The position numbers were made by a program, and so were the translations under genes. Under the pieces are notes generated by a model. The model was not told the origin of the DNA and ran no database searches. It worked only from the letters and a program-made list of their open reading frames with translations. A stretch of DNA of 58,854 nt from an uncultured Bacteroidales bacterium. GTDB lineage: Bacteria > Bacteroidota > Bacteroidia > Bacteroidales > Bacteroidaceae. The DNA lies in NCBI GenBank assembly GCA_902798425.1, contig CADBWR010000017.1, forward strand, positions 1-58,854, written 5' to 3'. This document shows positions 35,795-42,270 of the stretch, one piece after another; the first letter of the stretch is position 1, and the number at the start of each line of letters is the position of its first letter.

Positions 35795-36059
35795 ACTTTC
35801 AAAACATGTACGATAATAGTTGAGCAAACATTTAACATGCCATGAGCCCTTTATTCATCGGGGGTTCAAGGGGGTTCTGTTAAAAGGTTACATGTTTTTG
35901 AAAGGTTTTCCTCCAGCGCGTTCAATACGTAATGCTGCTGGCAGAAATACAGCTGATAACGATGAAATTCTCTAGAGAATTTTTGCGAAATACAGCTGAT
36001 ACAGAAATGAGAACAGCTAATACGCAACTGTATTAGCTGTATTTTCGCTCGATTTGCAC
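35795..36059. other. Intergenic region with short repeats and a strong hairpin
   Basis: After the right direct repeat there are two copies of aaatacagctgata (about 35945 and 35988) around the perfect 18-bp palindrome AAATTCTCTAGAGAATTT (35965-35982). Then ACAGCTAATAC (36013-36023) pairs perfectly with GTATTAGCTGT (36030-36040). No ORF is seen. The last hairpin may be a terminator, although the T run after it is short. Confidence 0.55.
35847..35892 (+). repeat. Direct repeat, right copy, flanking the ATPase cassette
   Basis: Starts CCCTTTATT and ends AGGTTACA like the left copy at 34317-34361. It lies 53 nt after the ATPase stop. Confidence 0.75.
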
Positions 36060-36130
36060 TACCTTTGACTTCGTCGAAGGTACTTAGCACTCGGAAATAA
36101 AAAGAAAAGCAAGCTTTCCTTTTGTATTTC
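36060..36130 (+). repeat. Intergenic repeat module, copy B
   Basis: TACCTTTG (36060-36067) continues into a palindrome ending GTCGAAGGTA, then CGGAAATAAAAAG, then hairpin AAAAGAAAAGC / GCTTTCCTTTT, then tgtatttc. Same order as copy A (30480-30558), with the hairpin stem differing in sequence but still paired. Confidence 0.55.
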
Positions 36131-36143
36131 TCTCGTTTTTTCG

Positions 36144-36151
36144 TACCTTTG
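36144..36151 (+). promoter_or_regulatory. Promoter box of argS
   Basis: TACCTTTG, 22 nt before the ATG at 36173. Confidence 0.75.
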
Positions 36152-36172
36152 TACCCGCTTAACGTTAAGAAC

Positions 36173-37957
36173 ATGAAGATAGAACAACAGATAGAGCAGG
36201 CCGCGATGGCCGCAGTGAAGGCACTCTACGGACAAGAGGTGCCTGAGAAGATGGTGCAGCTGCAGAAGACACGCAGCGAGTTTGAGGGTAGTCTGACACT
36301 GGTGGTATTCCCCTTTGTCAAGATGGCTCGCAAGAGTCCTGAGCAGACTGGTCAGGAGATTGGCCAGTATCTGGTGGACAACTGCGAGGCTGTCAGCAAG
36401 TTCAACGTGGTGAAGGGTTTCCTGAACCTGAGCATCGCCGACGCAGCATGGCTTAACCTGCTGGCAGACATCGACAAGGACGACCACTACGGCGAGAAGA
36501 CTGCGAACGAGGGCTCTCCCCTCGTGATGATCGAGTACTCTTCGCCCAACACCAACAAGCCCCTGCACCTCGGTCACGTGCGCAACAACCTGCTGGGATG
36601 GTCGCTGGCTCAGATTATGCAGGCCAACGGCAACAAGGTGGTGAAGACCAACATCGTCAACGACCGTGGCATCCATATCTGTAAGTCTATGCTGGCCTGG
36701 CTGAAGTGGGGCAACGGCGAGACACCGGAGTCCAGCGGCAAGAAGGGCGACCACCTCATTGGCGACTACTACGTAGCCTTCGACAAGCACTACCGCGAGG
36801 AGGTGAAGGAACTCATGGCTCAGGGCATGGACGAAGAGAAAGCTAAGCAGGAGGCTCCCCTCATCAAGGAGGCTCACGAGATGCTGGTGAAGTGGGAGCA
36901 GAACGACCCTGAGGTGCGTGCCCTGTGGGAGAAGATGAACAGCTGGGTATACGCCGGCTTCGACGAGACCTACAAGAAGATGGGCGTCTCGTTCGACAAG
37001 ATATACTACGAGAGCCAGACCTACCTGAAGGGTAAGGCCAAGGTAGAAGAAGGTCTCGCCAAGGGACTCTTCGAGCGCCACGAAGACAACTCGGTATGGG
37101 CCGACCTCACCAACGAGGGTCTGGACCAGAAGTTGCTGCTGCGTAGCGACGGCACCTCTGTCTATATGACGCAGGACATCGGTACTGCCGAGATGCGTTT
37201 CCAGGACTACCCCATCGACAAGATGATCTACGTCGTTGGCAACGAGCAGAACTACCACTTCCAGGTGCTCTCTATCCTGCTGGACCGTCTGGGCTTCAAG
37301 TGGGGTAAGGAACTGGTACACTTCTCTTACGGTATGGTAGAGTTGCCTAACGGTAAGATGAAGAGCCGCGAGGGTACTGTGGTGGATGCCGACGACCTGA
37401 TGCAGCTGATGGTAGACGATGCCTACAAGACCTCTATGGAGCTGGGCAAGTTTGACGACATGACAGAAGAGGAGCGCCGCGAGATAGCTCGCATCGTGGG
37501 TATGGGTGCCCTGAAGTACTTCATCCTGAAGGTCGACGCCCGCAAGAACATGCTGTTCAACCCCGAAGAGTCTATCGACTTCAACGGCAACACGGGTCCC
37601 TTCATCCAGTACACCTACGCCCGCATCCGCAGTATTCTGAGGAAAGCCAACCCCATCCAAGTAGAGGGGGTTATGAAAGCGGTGGAGCTTTCAACTAAAG
37701 AGGTAGAGCTCATCCAGAAGATGTCGGAGTACGGTGCTGCCGTAGAGCAGGCCGGCAAGGACTACTCTCCCTCTGGCATTGCCAACTACTGCTATGAGCT
37801 GACGAAGGTATTCAACCAGTTCTACCACGACTTCTCTATCCTCAACGAGCCCGACGAGCAGAAGAAGGCCGTTCGTCTGATGCTGGCCAAGAACGTAGCA
37901 AAGATCATCAAGAACGCTATGGCGCTGCTGGGCATCGAAGTGCCTGAGAGAATGTAG
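36173..37957 (+). CDS. argS: Arginyl-tRNA synthetase
   Basis: Charges tRNA-Arg with arginine. The 594-aa protein starts at 36173 (MKIEQQIEQAAMAAVKAL); the earlier ATG lies before the promoter. The N-terminal Add1 domain is followed by the class I motif PLHLGHVRNN (HIGH variant) at about residues 130-139 and by KMKSREG (KMSKS variant) around 400. The C-terminal anticodon-binding domain ends in VPERM. Near residue 493 a short piece NPIQVEGVMKAV replaces the usual linker; its DNA contains two small hairpins and might come from a palindromic element. All catalytic motifs are present. Confidence 0.95.
   Translation: MKIEQQIEQAAMAAVKALYGQEVPEKMVQLQKTRSEFEGSLTLVVFPFVKMARKSPEQTGQEIGQYLVDNCEAVSKFNVVKGFLNLSIADAAWLNLLADIDKDDHYGEKTANEGSPLVMIEYSSPNTNKPLHLGHVRNNLLGWSLAQIMQANGNKVVKTNIVNDRGIHICKSMLAWLKWGNGETPESSGKKGDHLIGDYYVAFDKHYREEVKELMAQGMDEEKAKQEAPLIKEAHEMLVKWEQNDPEVRALWEKMNSWVYAGFDETYKKMGVSFDKIYYESQTYLKGKAKVEEGLAKGLFERHEDNSVWADLTNEGLDQKLLLRSDGTSVYMTQDIGTAEMRFQDYPIDKMIYVVGNEQNYHFQVLSILLDRLGFKWGKELVHFSYGMVELPNGKMKSREGTVVDADDLMQLMVDDAYKTSMELGKFDDMTEEERREIARIVGMGALKYFILKVDARKNMLFNPEESIDFNGNTGPFIQYTYARIRSILRKANPIQVEGVMKAVELSTKEVELIQKMSEYGAAVEQAGKDYSPSGIANYCYELTKVFNQFYHDFSILNEPDEQKKAVRLMLAKNVAKIIKNAMALLGIEVPERM
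37648..37704 (+). repeat. Possible palindromic element in argS
   Basis: AACCCC...GGGGTT around atccaagtaga (about 37649-37672), then TGAAAGC...GCTTTCA around ggtgga. The first resembles the element in pnuT (atccccaagtaggaagggg). It replaces rather than lengthens the family linker, so the claim is tentative. Confidence 0.35.
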
Positions 37958-37961
37958 TGTG

Positions 37962-37982
37962 TGTTGCGATTTTGTCGCAACA
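37962..37982 (+). other. Small hairpin between argS and the RNase H-like gene
   Basis: TGTTGCGA (37962-37969) pairs with TCGCAACA (37975-37982). No T run follows, so it is more likely a processing or attenuation structure than a terminator. Confidence 0.45.
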
Positions 37983-37995
37983 ATCAATAGAAAGT

Positions 37996-38454
37996 ATGCA
38001 GAACCCTCCCGACTATAGACACGACACCGTCCTGCCCCTACCTCTGGATGTTAAGGCAGACGCGTGGGCAGTGGATGCTGCTTGCAGCGGCAATCCAGGA
38101 CCTATGGAGTATCAGGCTATTGACTTGCAGACAGGTGCCCGCGTGTTTCACTTCGGTCCCATGAAGGGAACGAACAACATTGGGGAGTTCCTGGCGATTG
38201 TCCACGCCTTGGCATTGATGCAGCAACAAGGACTGCACGACAAGGTCATCTATAGCGACTCCGTCAACGCCATCCTGTGGGTGCAGAAGCGTCAGTGTAA
38301 GACAAAATTAGAGCGCACTCCGGAGACGGAGCCGCTCTATCAGATTATTGCCCGCGCAGAAAACTGGCTGAGGACACACCAGTGGCGTAACCCCATCATC
38401 AAGTGGGAAACCAAGAAATGGGGCGAGGTTCCTGCCGACTTCGGCAGGAAATAG
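37996..38454 (+). CDS. RNase H-fold protein
   Basis: A 152-aa protein related to RNase HI, which cuts the RNA strand of RNA/DNA hybrids. The four acidic positions can be assigned: Asp in VDAACSGNPGP, Glu in NNIGEFLAIV, Asp in IYSDSVNAI and the final Asp in PADFGRK. The start at 37996 is preferred because it lies behind the hairpin after argS; the ATG at 37957 overlaps the argS stop. It has no N-terminal viroplasmin-type domain. Whether it is the main RNase HI of the cell is unknown. Confidence 0.8.
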   Translation: MQNPPDYRHDTVLPLPLDVKADAWAVDAACSGNPGPMEYQAIDLQTGARVFHFGPMKGTNNIGEFLAIVHALALMQQQGLHDKVIYSDSVNAILWVQKRQCKTKLERTPETEPLYQIIARAENWLRTHQWRNPIIKWETKKWGEVPADFGRK

Positions 38455-38464
38455 GAAGCCTACA

Positions 38465-38492
38465 CCCAACCCCTCCCCCCAAAGGAGGGGCT
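38465..38492. terminator. GC-rich palindrome between convergent genes
   Basis: CCCCTCC (38470-38476) pairs with GGAGGGG (38484-38490) and is followed by cttatttatt. It looks like an intergenic member of the palindromic element family and probably works as a terminator for both strands. Confidence 0.65.
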
Positions 38493-38495
38493 TAT

Positions 38496-39464
38496 TTATT
38501 CCTGTACTTTAATATACCGTCTAATCTGATTGTCGCCATAGACAGCAGACGACAGCAGACTGACATTTGCAGGAACCTGTGGTGCATGGGTACCATCGCT
38601 AACAGTCATAGGACCTGTCTCAACACGTATCTCGTCCCACAGACCAGCCTCGATGAACGACTCGTGGGTCTGGCGACCACCCTCGACGATGAGTGACTGG
38701 ATGCCCTGCTGATAGAGGTCGTCGATAAGCTGTGGCAGGGGACGCTGGTGTGTCAAGACGACGCGCTTGGGGTTGGGACCGTGCCAGTGGCGAACGGTCA
38801 GCTGCGGATGTTCGCGGACGTCAGTGGTATGTCCTACGAGGATAGCATCCTCCTCAGCACGCAACTGGTGGGAGAGCATCTGTGTCTGTTCGTTGCTGAT
38901 CTGCAGTGCCTTGCCGTGGTCGTCGATAAAACCATTGGCCGTCTGTGCCCACTTTAGGATGATATACGGACGGTGCTTGGAGTGATAGGTAAAGAAACGG
39001 CGATTCAGCCACTGACACTCTTTCTCCAGCACACCTACGGTGACCTCGATGCCTGCATCCTGCAACTTCTTGATACCCCTACCCTGCACCTCGGCAAAGA
39101 GGTCTATCGTTCCTACCACCACACGACGCACACCTTTTTTAATAATAAGGTCGGCACAAGGCGGCGTCTTACCATAGTGGGAGCAGGGCTCTAACGAGAC
39201 ATAGATGGTGGCATCCTTCAGCAAGGCCTCATCCTCAGGCTTCACACTGGCAAAGGCGTTGACCTCCGCATGGCCTTGTCCACAGCGTACATGGTAACCC
39301 TCGCCGATTATTCTTGGCTCTTGGCTATTAGCTCTTAGCTGTTGGCTGACAGTTATCACTGCCCCCACCATTGGATTGGGGCGTGCGCCATGAATACCGT
39401 TTGCCGCCAGCTGCAGACAGCGTCGCATATATTTTTCGTCAACGATTATTTGGTCGTTTTCCAT
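38496..39464 (-). CDS. ribD: Bifunctional riboflavin deaminase/reductase RibD with translated heptamer repeat
   Basis: Converts the pyrimidine from GTP in two steps (deamination and reduction) of riboflavin synthesis. The 322-aa protein starts at 39464 (MENDQIIVDEKYM). The deaminase domain has zinc motifs HAEVNA and PCSHYGKTPPC; the C-terminal reductase domain starts near residue 150. Between VGAVI and IIGEGYH, where the family has about five residues, this protein has TVSQQLRANSQEPR. That piece is the translation of five 7-nt repeats (39314-39348). The added loop is close to the active site yet the frame and all ligands are kept, so the enzyme is probably functional. Confidence 0.92.
   Translation of the reverse strand: MENDQIIVDEKYMRRCLQLAANGIHGARPNPMVGAVITVSQQLRANSQEPRIIGEGYHVRCGQGHAEVNAFASVKPEDEALLKDATIYVSLEPCSHYGKTPPCADLIIKKGVRRVVVGTIDLFAEVQGRGIKKLQDAGIEVTVGVLEKECQWLNRRFFTYHSKHRPYIILKWAQTANGFIDDHGKALQISNEQTQMLSHQLRAEEDAILVGHTTDVREHPQLTVRHWHGPNPKRVVLTHQRPLPQLIDDLYQQGIQSLIVEGGRQTHESFIEAGLWDEIRVETGPMTVSDGTHAPQVPANVSLLSSAVYGDNQIRRYIKVQE
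39314..39348 (-). repeat. Heptamer tandem repeat inside ribD
   Basis: Plus-strand units ttggctc, ttggcta, ttagctc, ttagctg, ttggctg; period exactly 7. The same heptamer family is found between rpsI and rpsB (12678-12709). Confidence 0.8.
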
Positions 39465-39472
39465 AAAATGAT

Positions 39473-39480
39473 TATTTTTG
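39473..39480 (+). promoter_or_regulatory. Promoter box of prmC
   Basis: TATTTTTG ends 4 nt before the prmC ATG at 39485, so the transcript should start at or next to the A of the start codon (leaderless). Confidence 0.5.
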
Positions 39481-39484
39481 CAGT

Positions 39485-40366
39485 ATGAATTACAACAAAC
39501 TGTGGCACCAGTTGGCACCGCTCTATGGGGATGGCGAGGCAAAAGCTATCGCACAGATGGTTTATGAAGTGCGCTATGGGCTCACGCTATCAGACATTTA
39601 CCTCGGCAAAGATACACAATTATCAGCAGACGACCAAGCAGAACTGAAAGAAATTGCCAAAAGACTGGCAGATAACGAACCCGTGCAGTACGTGCTGGGC
39701 GTTGCCGACTTCTGCGGACGACAGTATCACGTAGAGCCCGGCATCCTGATACCCCGCCCAGAGACGGAGCACCTGTGCCGCTTAATCACCGAGCATGTGG
39801 CGAATGGTTCCCCCATTCGCGCCACCCGCTCCATCCTCGACATCGGCACAGGTAGCGGTTGCATTGCCATCACGCTGGCCCTCGACATACCCAACAGTCA
39901 CGTCACCGCCTGGGACATCTCACCCACGGCCCTGCGTGTAGCGAAAGCCAACGCTGAGCTACTGGGCGCACAGGTCAATGTAGAACAGGTCGACGTGCTT
40001 AGCTCCCCCTCCCTTTGGAGGGGGATGGGGGGAGGTTCCTCCTTAAGGGGGATGGGGGGAGGCCTCTCTCTCATCGTCAGCAACCCGCCCTATATCTGCG
40101 ACAGCGAGGCTGACCAGATGGAGGCTAACGTGCTGGACTACGAACCAGAGATAGCACTCTTTGTGCCCGACGACGACCCGCTGAAGTTTTATGTCCCCAT
40201 CATGAACCTCGCCCAGTCAGCACTGCACCCAGGAGGACAGCTGTGGCTGGAAACCAATCCGCTATACGAAGAAATCATTGAAGAGCGCCTATTGGAACTG
40301 GGATTCAACGTCACAGCCCACGACGACCAGTTTGGCAAGACGCGTTTTATACAAGCCATACGATGA
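39485..40366 (+). CDS. prmC: Peptide chain release factor methyltransferase with inserted repeat peptide
   Basis: Methylates the Gln of the GGQ motif in release factors, using SAM. The 293-aa protein has a normal N-terminal helical domain, SAM motif DIGTGSGCIAI at about residues 118-128, and the catalytic NPPYI at about 199-203. Between VDVL and SLIVSNPPYI there is SSPSLWRGMGGG followed by a second SSLRGMGGG; relatives have about ten residues there. It is the translation of a double palindromic element at 40003-40072. The insertion lies next to the active site, though in a loop. ATGA overlap with recX. Confidence 0.92.
   Translation: MNYNKLWHQLAPLYGDGEAKAIAQMVYEVRYGLTLSDIYLGKDTQLSADDQAELKEIAKRLADNEPVQYVLGVADFCGRQYHVEPGILIPRPETEHLCRLITEHVANGSPIRATRSILDIGTGSGCIAITLALDIPNSHVTAWDISPTALRVAKANAELLGAQVNVEQVDVLSSPSLWRGMGGGSSLRGMGGGLSLIVSNPPYICDSEADQMEANVLDYEPEIALFVPDDDPLKFYVPIMNLAQSALHPGGQLWLETNPLYEEIIEERLLELGFNVTAHDDQFGKTRFIQAIR
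40003..40072 (+). repeat. In-frame GC-rich palindromic elements (two units) in prmC
   Basis: CCCCCTCC (40005-40012) pairs perfectly with GGAGGGGG (40017-40024) around cttt. A second shorter unit follows: the tail gatggggggagg appears twice (about 40024 and 40051). Together they add about 20 codons without a stop. Confidence 0.8.
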
Positions 40367-40836
40367 AACAGAAAACCGAGCAAGATGCCTATCTGACGTT
40401 GGCAGCCCTTTGTGCACAGGCTGAGCACTGCCAATGGGAGATGCTGGAGAAGATGCGCCGCTGGGAACTGCCAGAAGAGGAACAGGCACGCGTGATGCAG
40501 CGACTGGTCAGTGAGCGCTATGTGGACGACGAGCGCTATGCCCGTGCCTTTGTGAAAGACAAGGTACGCTACAACAAGTGGGGCCGCCGCAAGGTGGAGC
40601 AGGCCCTCTGGCAGAAGCATATCGACGACGATATCCGCCAACGGGTACTCGACGAGGTGGACGACAGCGAGTATCTTGCCGTCCTCAAGCCCTTGCTGCA
40701 ACAGAAACGCCGCAGCACCAAGGCTGCCAACGACTACGAGCTGAACCAGAAGTTGGTACGCTTTGCCGTCAGTCGCGGCTTCACCTTCGACATCATCCGA
40801 CAGTGTCTGGACGTGGACGAGGAGGATTGCGAATAA
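40363..40836 (+). CDS. recX: RecX-family regulatory protein
   Basis: A 157-aa alpha-helical protein of the RecX family, which modulates RecA filaments. The motif ERYVDDERYARAFVKDKVR at about residues 47-65 and the following WGRRKVEQAL identify it. Its ATG overlaps the prmC stop by 4 nt, so they are co-translated. Both ends look normal. A tract of 7-nt repeats follows the stop. Confidence 0.85.
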   Translation: MKQKTEQDAYLTLAALCAQAEHCQWEMLEKMRRWELPEEEQARVMQRLVSERYVDDERYARAFVKDKVRYNKWGRRKVEQALWQKHIDDDIRQRVLDEVDDSEYLAVLKPLLQQKRRSTKAANDYELNQKLVRFAVSRGFTFDIIRQCLDVDEEDCE

Positions 40837-40878
40837 CCATTTACCCTGAACCATTTACCCTGAACCATTAACCCATCA
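40837..40878 (+). repeat. Heptamer tandem repeat (ccattta/ccctgaa) between recX and comF
   Basis: Units ccattta, ccctgaa, ccattta, ccctgaa, ccattaa, cccatca follow each other at 7 nt and fill the whole spacer up to the comF ATG at 40881. Confidence 0.85.
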
Positions 40879-40880
40879 TC

Positions 40881-41573
40881 ATGAACTGGATAACGCGCAT
40901 ACTGGACTTTATCTCACCCCGTCTGTGTGTGGTCTGTGGCCATCGGCTGGCGCCTACCGAGCGCTCACTCTGCGGCGTGTGTCTGTTTCACCTGCCACGC
41001 ACCGACTTCCATCAGAAACCATTAGACAACCCCATGGCACAGCTCTTCTGGGGACTGGCTCCCATAGAGAAGGCTGCAGCGCTCTTCTACTATCATCCGC
41101 ACTCAGAGACGGCACAACTGGTCTACCGGCTGAAATACAACAACCGCCCAGACATTGGCGAGGATATGGGGCGCGTGATGGCCTGCGAGTTGCAAGCTAC
41201 CGACTTCTTCAGCGACATCGACGTCCTGCTGCCTGTACCTCTGGCCAGCAAGCGTCTGCGACAGCGCGGCTACAATCAGAGCGAACAGCTGGCTATTGGC
41301 ATCAGCGACATCACCCACCTGCCCATCGTCAGCAAGGCGCTACGACGCAAGCACTTCCAGCAGAGTCAGACGACACTGAACCGCTGGCAGCGCCAAGAGA
41401 ACGTAACCGACACCTTCCAACTCAAGGAGGAACACTTGCTACAAGGCAAGCACGTACTACTCATCGATGACATCTGTACCACTGGTGCCACGCTTATTGC
41501 CTGCGCCAATGTACTGAAGAATATTGAGGATATCCGTATCAGTGTACTAACGCTCGGATTTACGAAAGACTGA
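40881..41573 (+). CDS. comF: ComF-family phosphoribosyltransferase-like protein
   Basis: A 230-aa protein of the ComF family, linked in other bacteria to uptake of transforming DNA. An N-terminal zinc ribbon has CVVC (about residue 16) and CGVC (about 31). The C-terminal phosphoribosyltransferase domain carries LLPVPLASKRLRQRGYNQSE and the PRPP loop VLLIDDICTTGAT at about 193-205. It probably forms a transcript with prmC and recX. A ComM-like gene is in the same window (15903), but nothing in the sequence proves competence. Confidence 0.88.
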   Translation: MNWITRILDFISPRLCVVCGHRLAPTERSLCGVCLFHLPRTDFHQKPLDNPMAQLFWGLAPIEKAAALFYYHPHSETAQLVYRLKYNNRPDIGEDMGRVMACELQATDFFSDIDVLLPVPLASKRLRQRGYNQSEQLAIGISDITHLPIVSKALRRKHFQQSQTTLNRWQRQENVTDTFQLKEEHLLQGKHVLLIDDICTTGATLIACANVLKNIEDIRISVLTLGFTKD

Positions 41574-41617
41574 ACGAATAAAAAAAGGTGAGAAACCACG
41601 AATGACTTCTCACCAAG

Positions 41618-41689
41618 TACCCCGACCGAGAATCGAACTCGGAACTAAGCTTTAGGAGAGCCTTGTTATATCCATTTAACTATCAGGGC
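41618..41689 (-). tRNA. tRNA-Arg(CCT)
   Basis: A 72-nt minus-strand tRNA. Acceptor GCCCTGA pairs with TCGGGGT (two G-U). Anticodon loop CTCCTAA within GCT/AGC gives anticodon CCT (codon AGG). T arm CCGAGTTCGATTCTCGG. CCA is not encoded. Confidence 0.92.
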
Positions 41690-41714
41690 AGCACATTTTC
41701 GTACTATGCAGGTG

Positions 41715-41722
41715 CAAAGGTA
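41715..41722 (-). promoter_or_regulatory. Promoter box of tRNA-Arg
   Basis: Minus-strand TACCTTTG, 26 nt before the tRNA. Confidence 0.75.
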
Positions 41723-41728
41723 CGAAAA

Positions 41729-41763
41729 AGTTAAGAATTAAGAGTTAAGAATTAAGAGTTTTT
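41729..41763 (+). repeat. Heptamer tandem repeat between divergent promoters
   Basis: agttaag, aattaag, agttaag, aattaag and a partial fifth unit. The tract lies exactly between the tRNA-Arg promoter and the promoter of the MaoC-like gene. Confidence 0.85.
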
Positions 41764-41765
41764 TG

Positions 41766-41773
41766 TACCTTTG
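41766..41773 (+). promoter_or_regulatory. Promoter box of the MaoC-like gene
   Basis: TACCTTTG, 31 nt before the ATG at 41804. It begins right after the heptamer tract. Confidence 0.75.
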
Positions 41774-41803
41774 CAGTATAATTCATGTAAATAAAAGGAA
41801 ACT

Positions 41804-42268
41804 ATGGGAAAATTAGTTATCAACTCGTACGACGAGTTTGCCGCCCACTTGGGCGAAGAGCTGGGAGCTTCTGACTGGCTGCAGGTAGATCAGGACCGTA
41901 TCAACCTCTTTGCAGACGCAACACTGGACCACCAGTGGATACATGTTGACGTGGCTCGCGCCAAGGAGGAGAGCCCCTACAAGTCGACCATCGCCCACGG
42001 CTATCTGACGCTGAGTCTGCTGCCCTACATGTGGGACCAGATTATAGAGGTTCACAACATCAAGATGCTGGTGAACTACGGTATGACGGATATGCGTTTT
42101 GGTCAGCCAGTGATTACGGGCTCTCGCATTCGTTTGGTTACCACCCTGCACAACATCCAGGACCTGCGTGGCATCTGCAAGGCAGAAATCAAGTTCAAGA
42201 TTGAGATTGAAGGACAGCGCAAGCCCGCTCTCGAAGGCATCGCTGCTTTCCTATACTATTTCGAGTAG
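41804..42268 (+). CDS. MaoC-family hot-dog dehydratase-like protein
   Basis: A 154-aa hot-dog protein of the MaoC group (R-specific enoyl-CoA hydratases). The hydratase motif can be seen as FADATLDHQWIHVD at about residues 36-49 (catalytic Asp and His) and STIAHGYLTLSLLP at about 64-77. It probably hydrates an acyl-CoA or acyl-ACP; the substrate is not clear. It stands alone with its own promoter and is convergent with the CDF transporter. Confidence 0.85.
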   Translation: MGKLVINSYDEFAAHLGEELGASDWLQVDQDRINLFADATLDHQWIHVDVARAKEESPYKSTIAHGYLTLSLLPYMWDQIIEVHNIKMLVNYGMTDMRFGQPVITGSRIRLVTTLHNIQDLRGICKAEIKFKIEIEGQRKPALEGIAAFLYYFE

Positions 42269-42270
42269 TA

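Noticed and set aside
34317-35892. Reading the ATPase cassette as an insertion sequence
   Set aside because: No transposase, no terminal inverted repeats and no target duplication; the flanking repeats are direct and imperfect.
36059-37660. A 533-codon open frame antisense to argS
   Set aside because: It mirrors the argS codon pattern, has no promoter and encodes a His/Leu/Val-rich sequence of no family; argS is certain.
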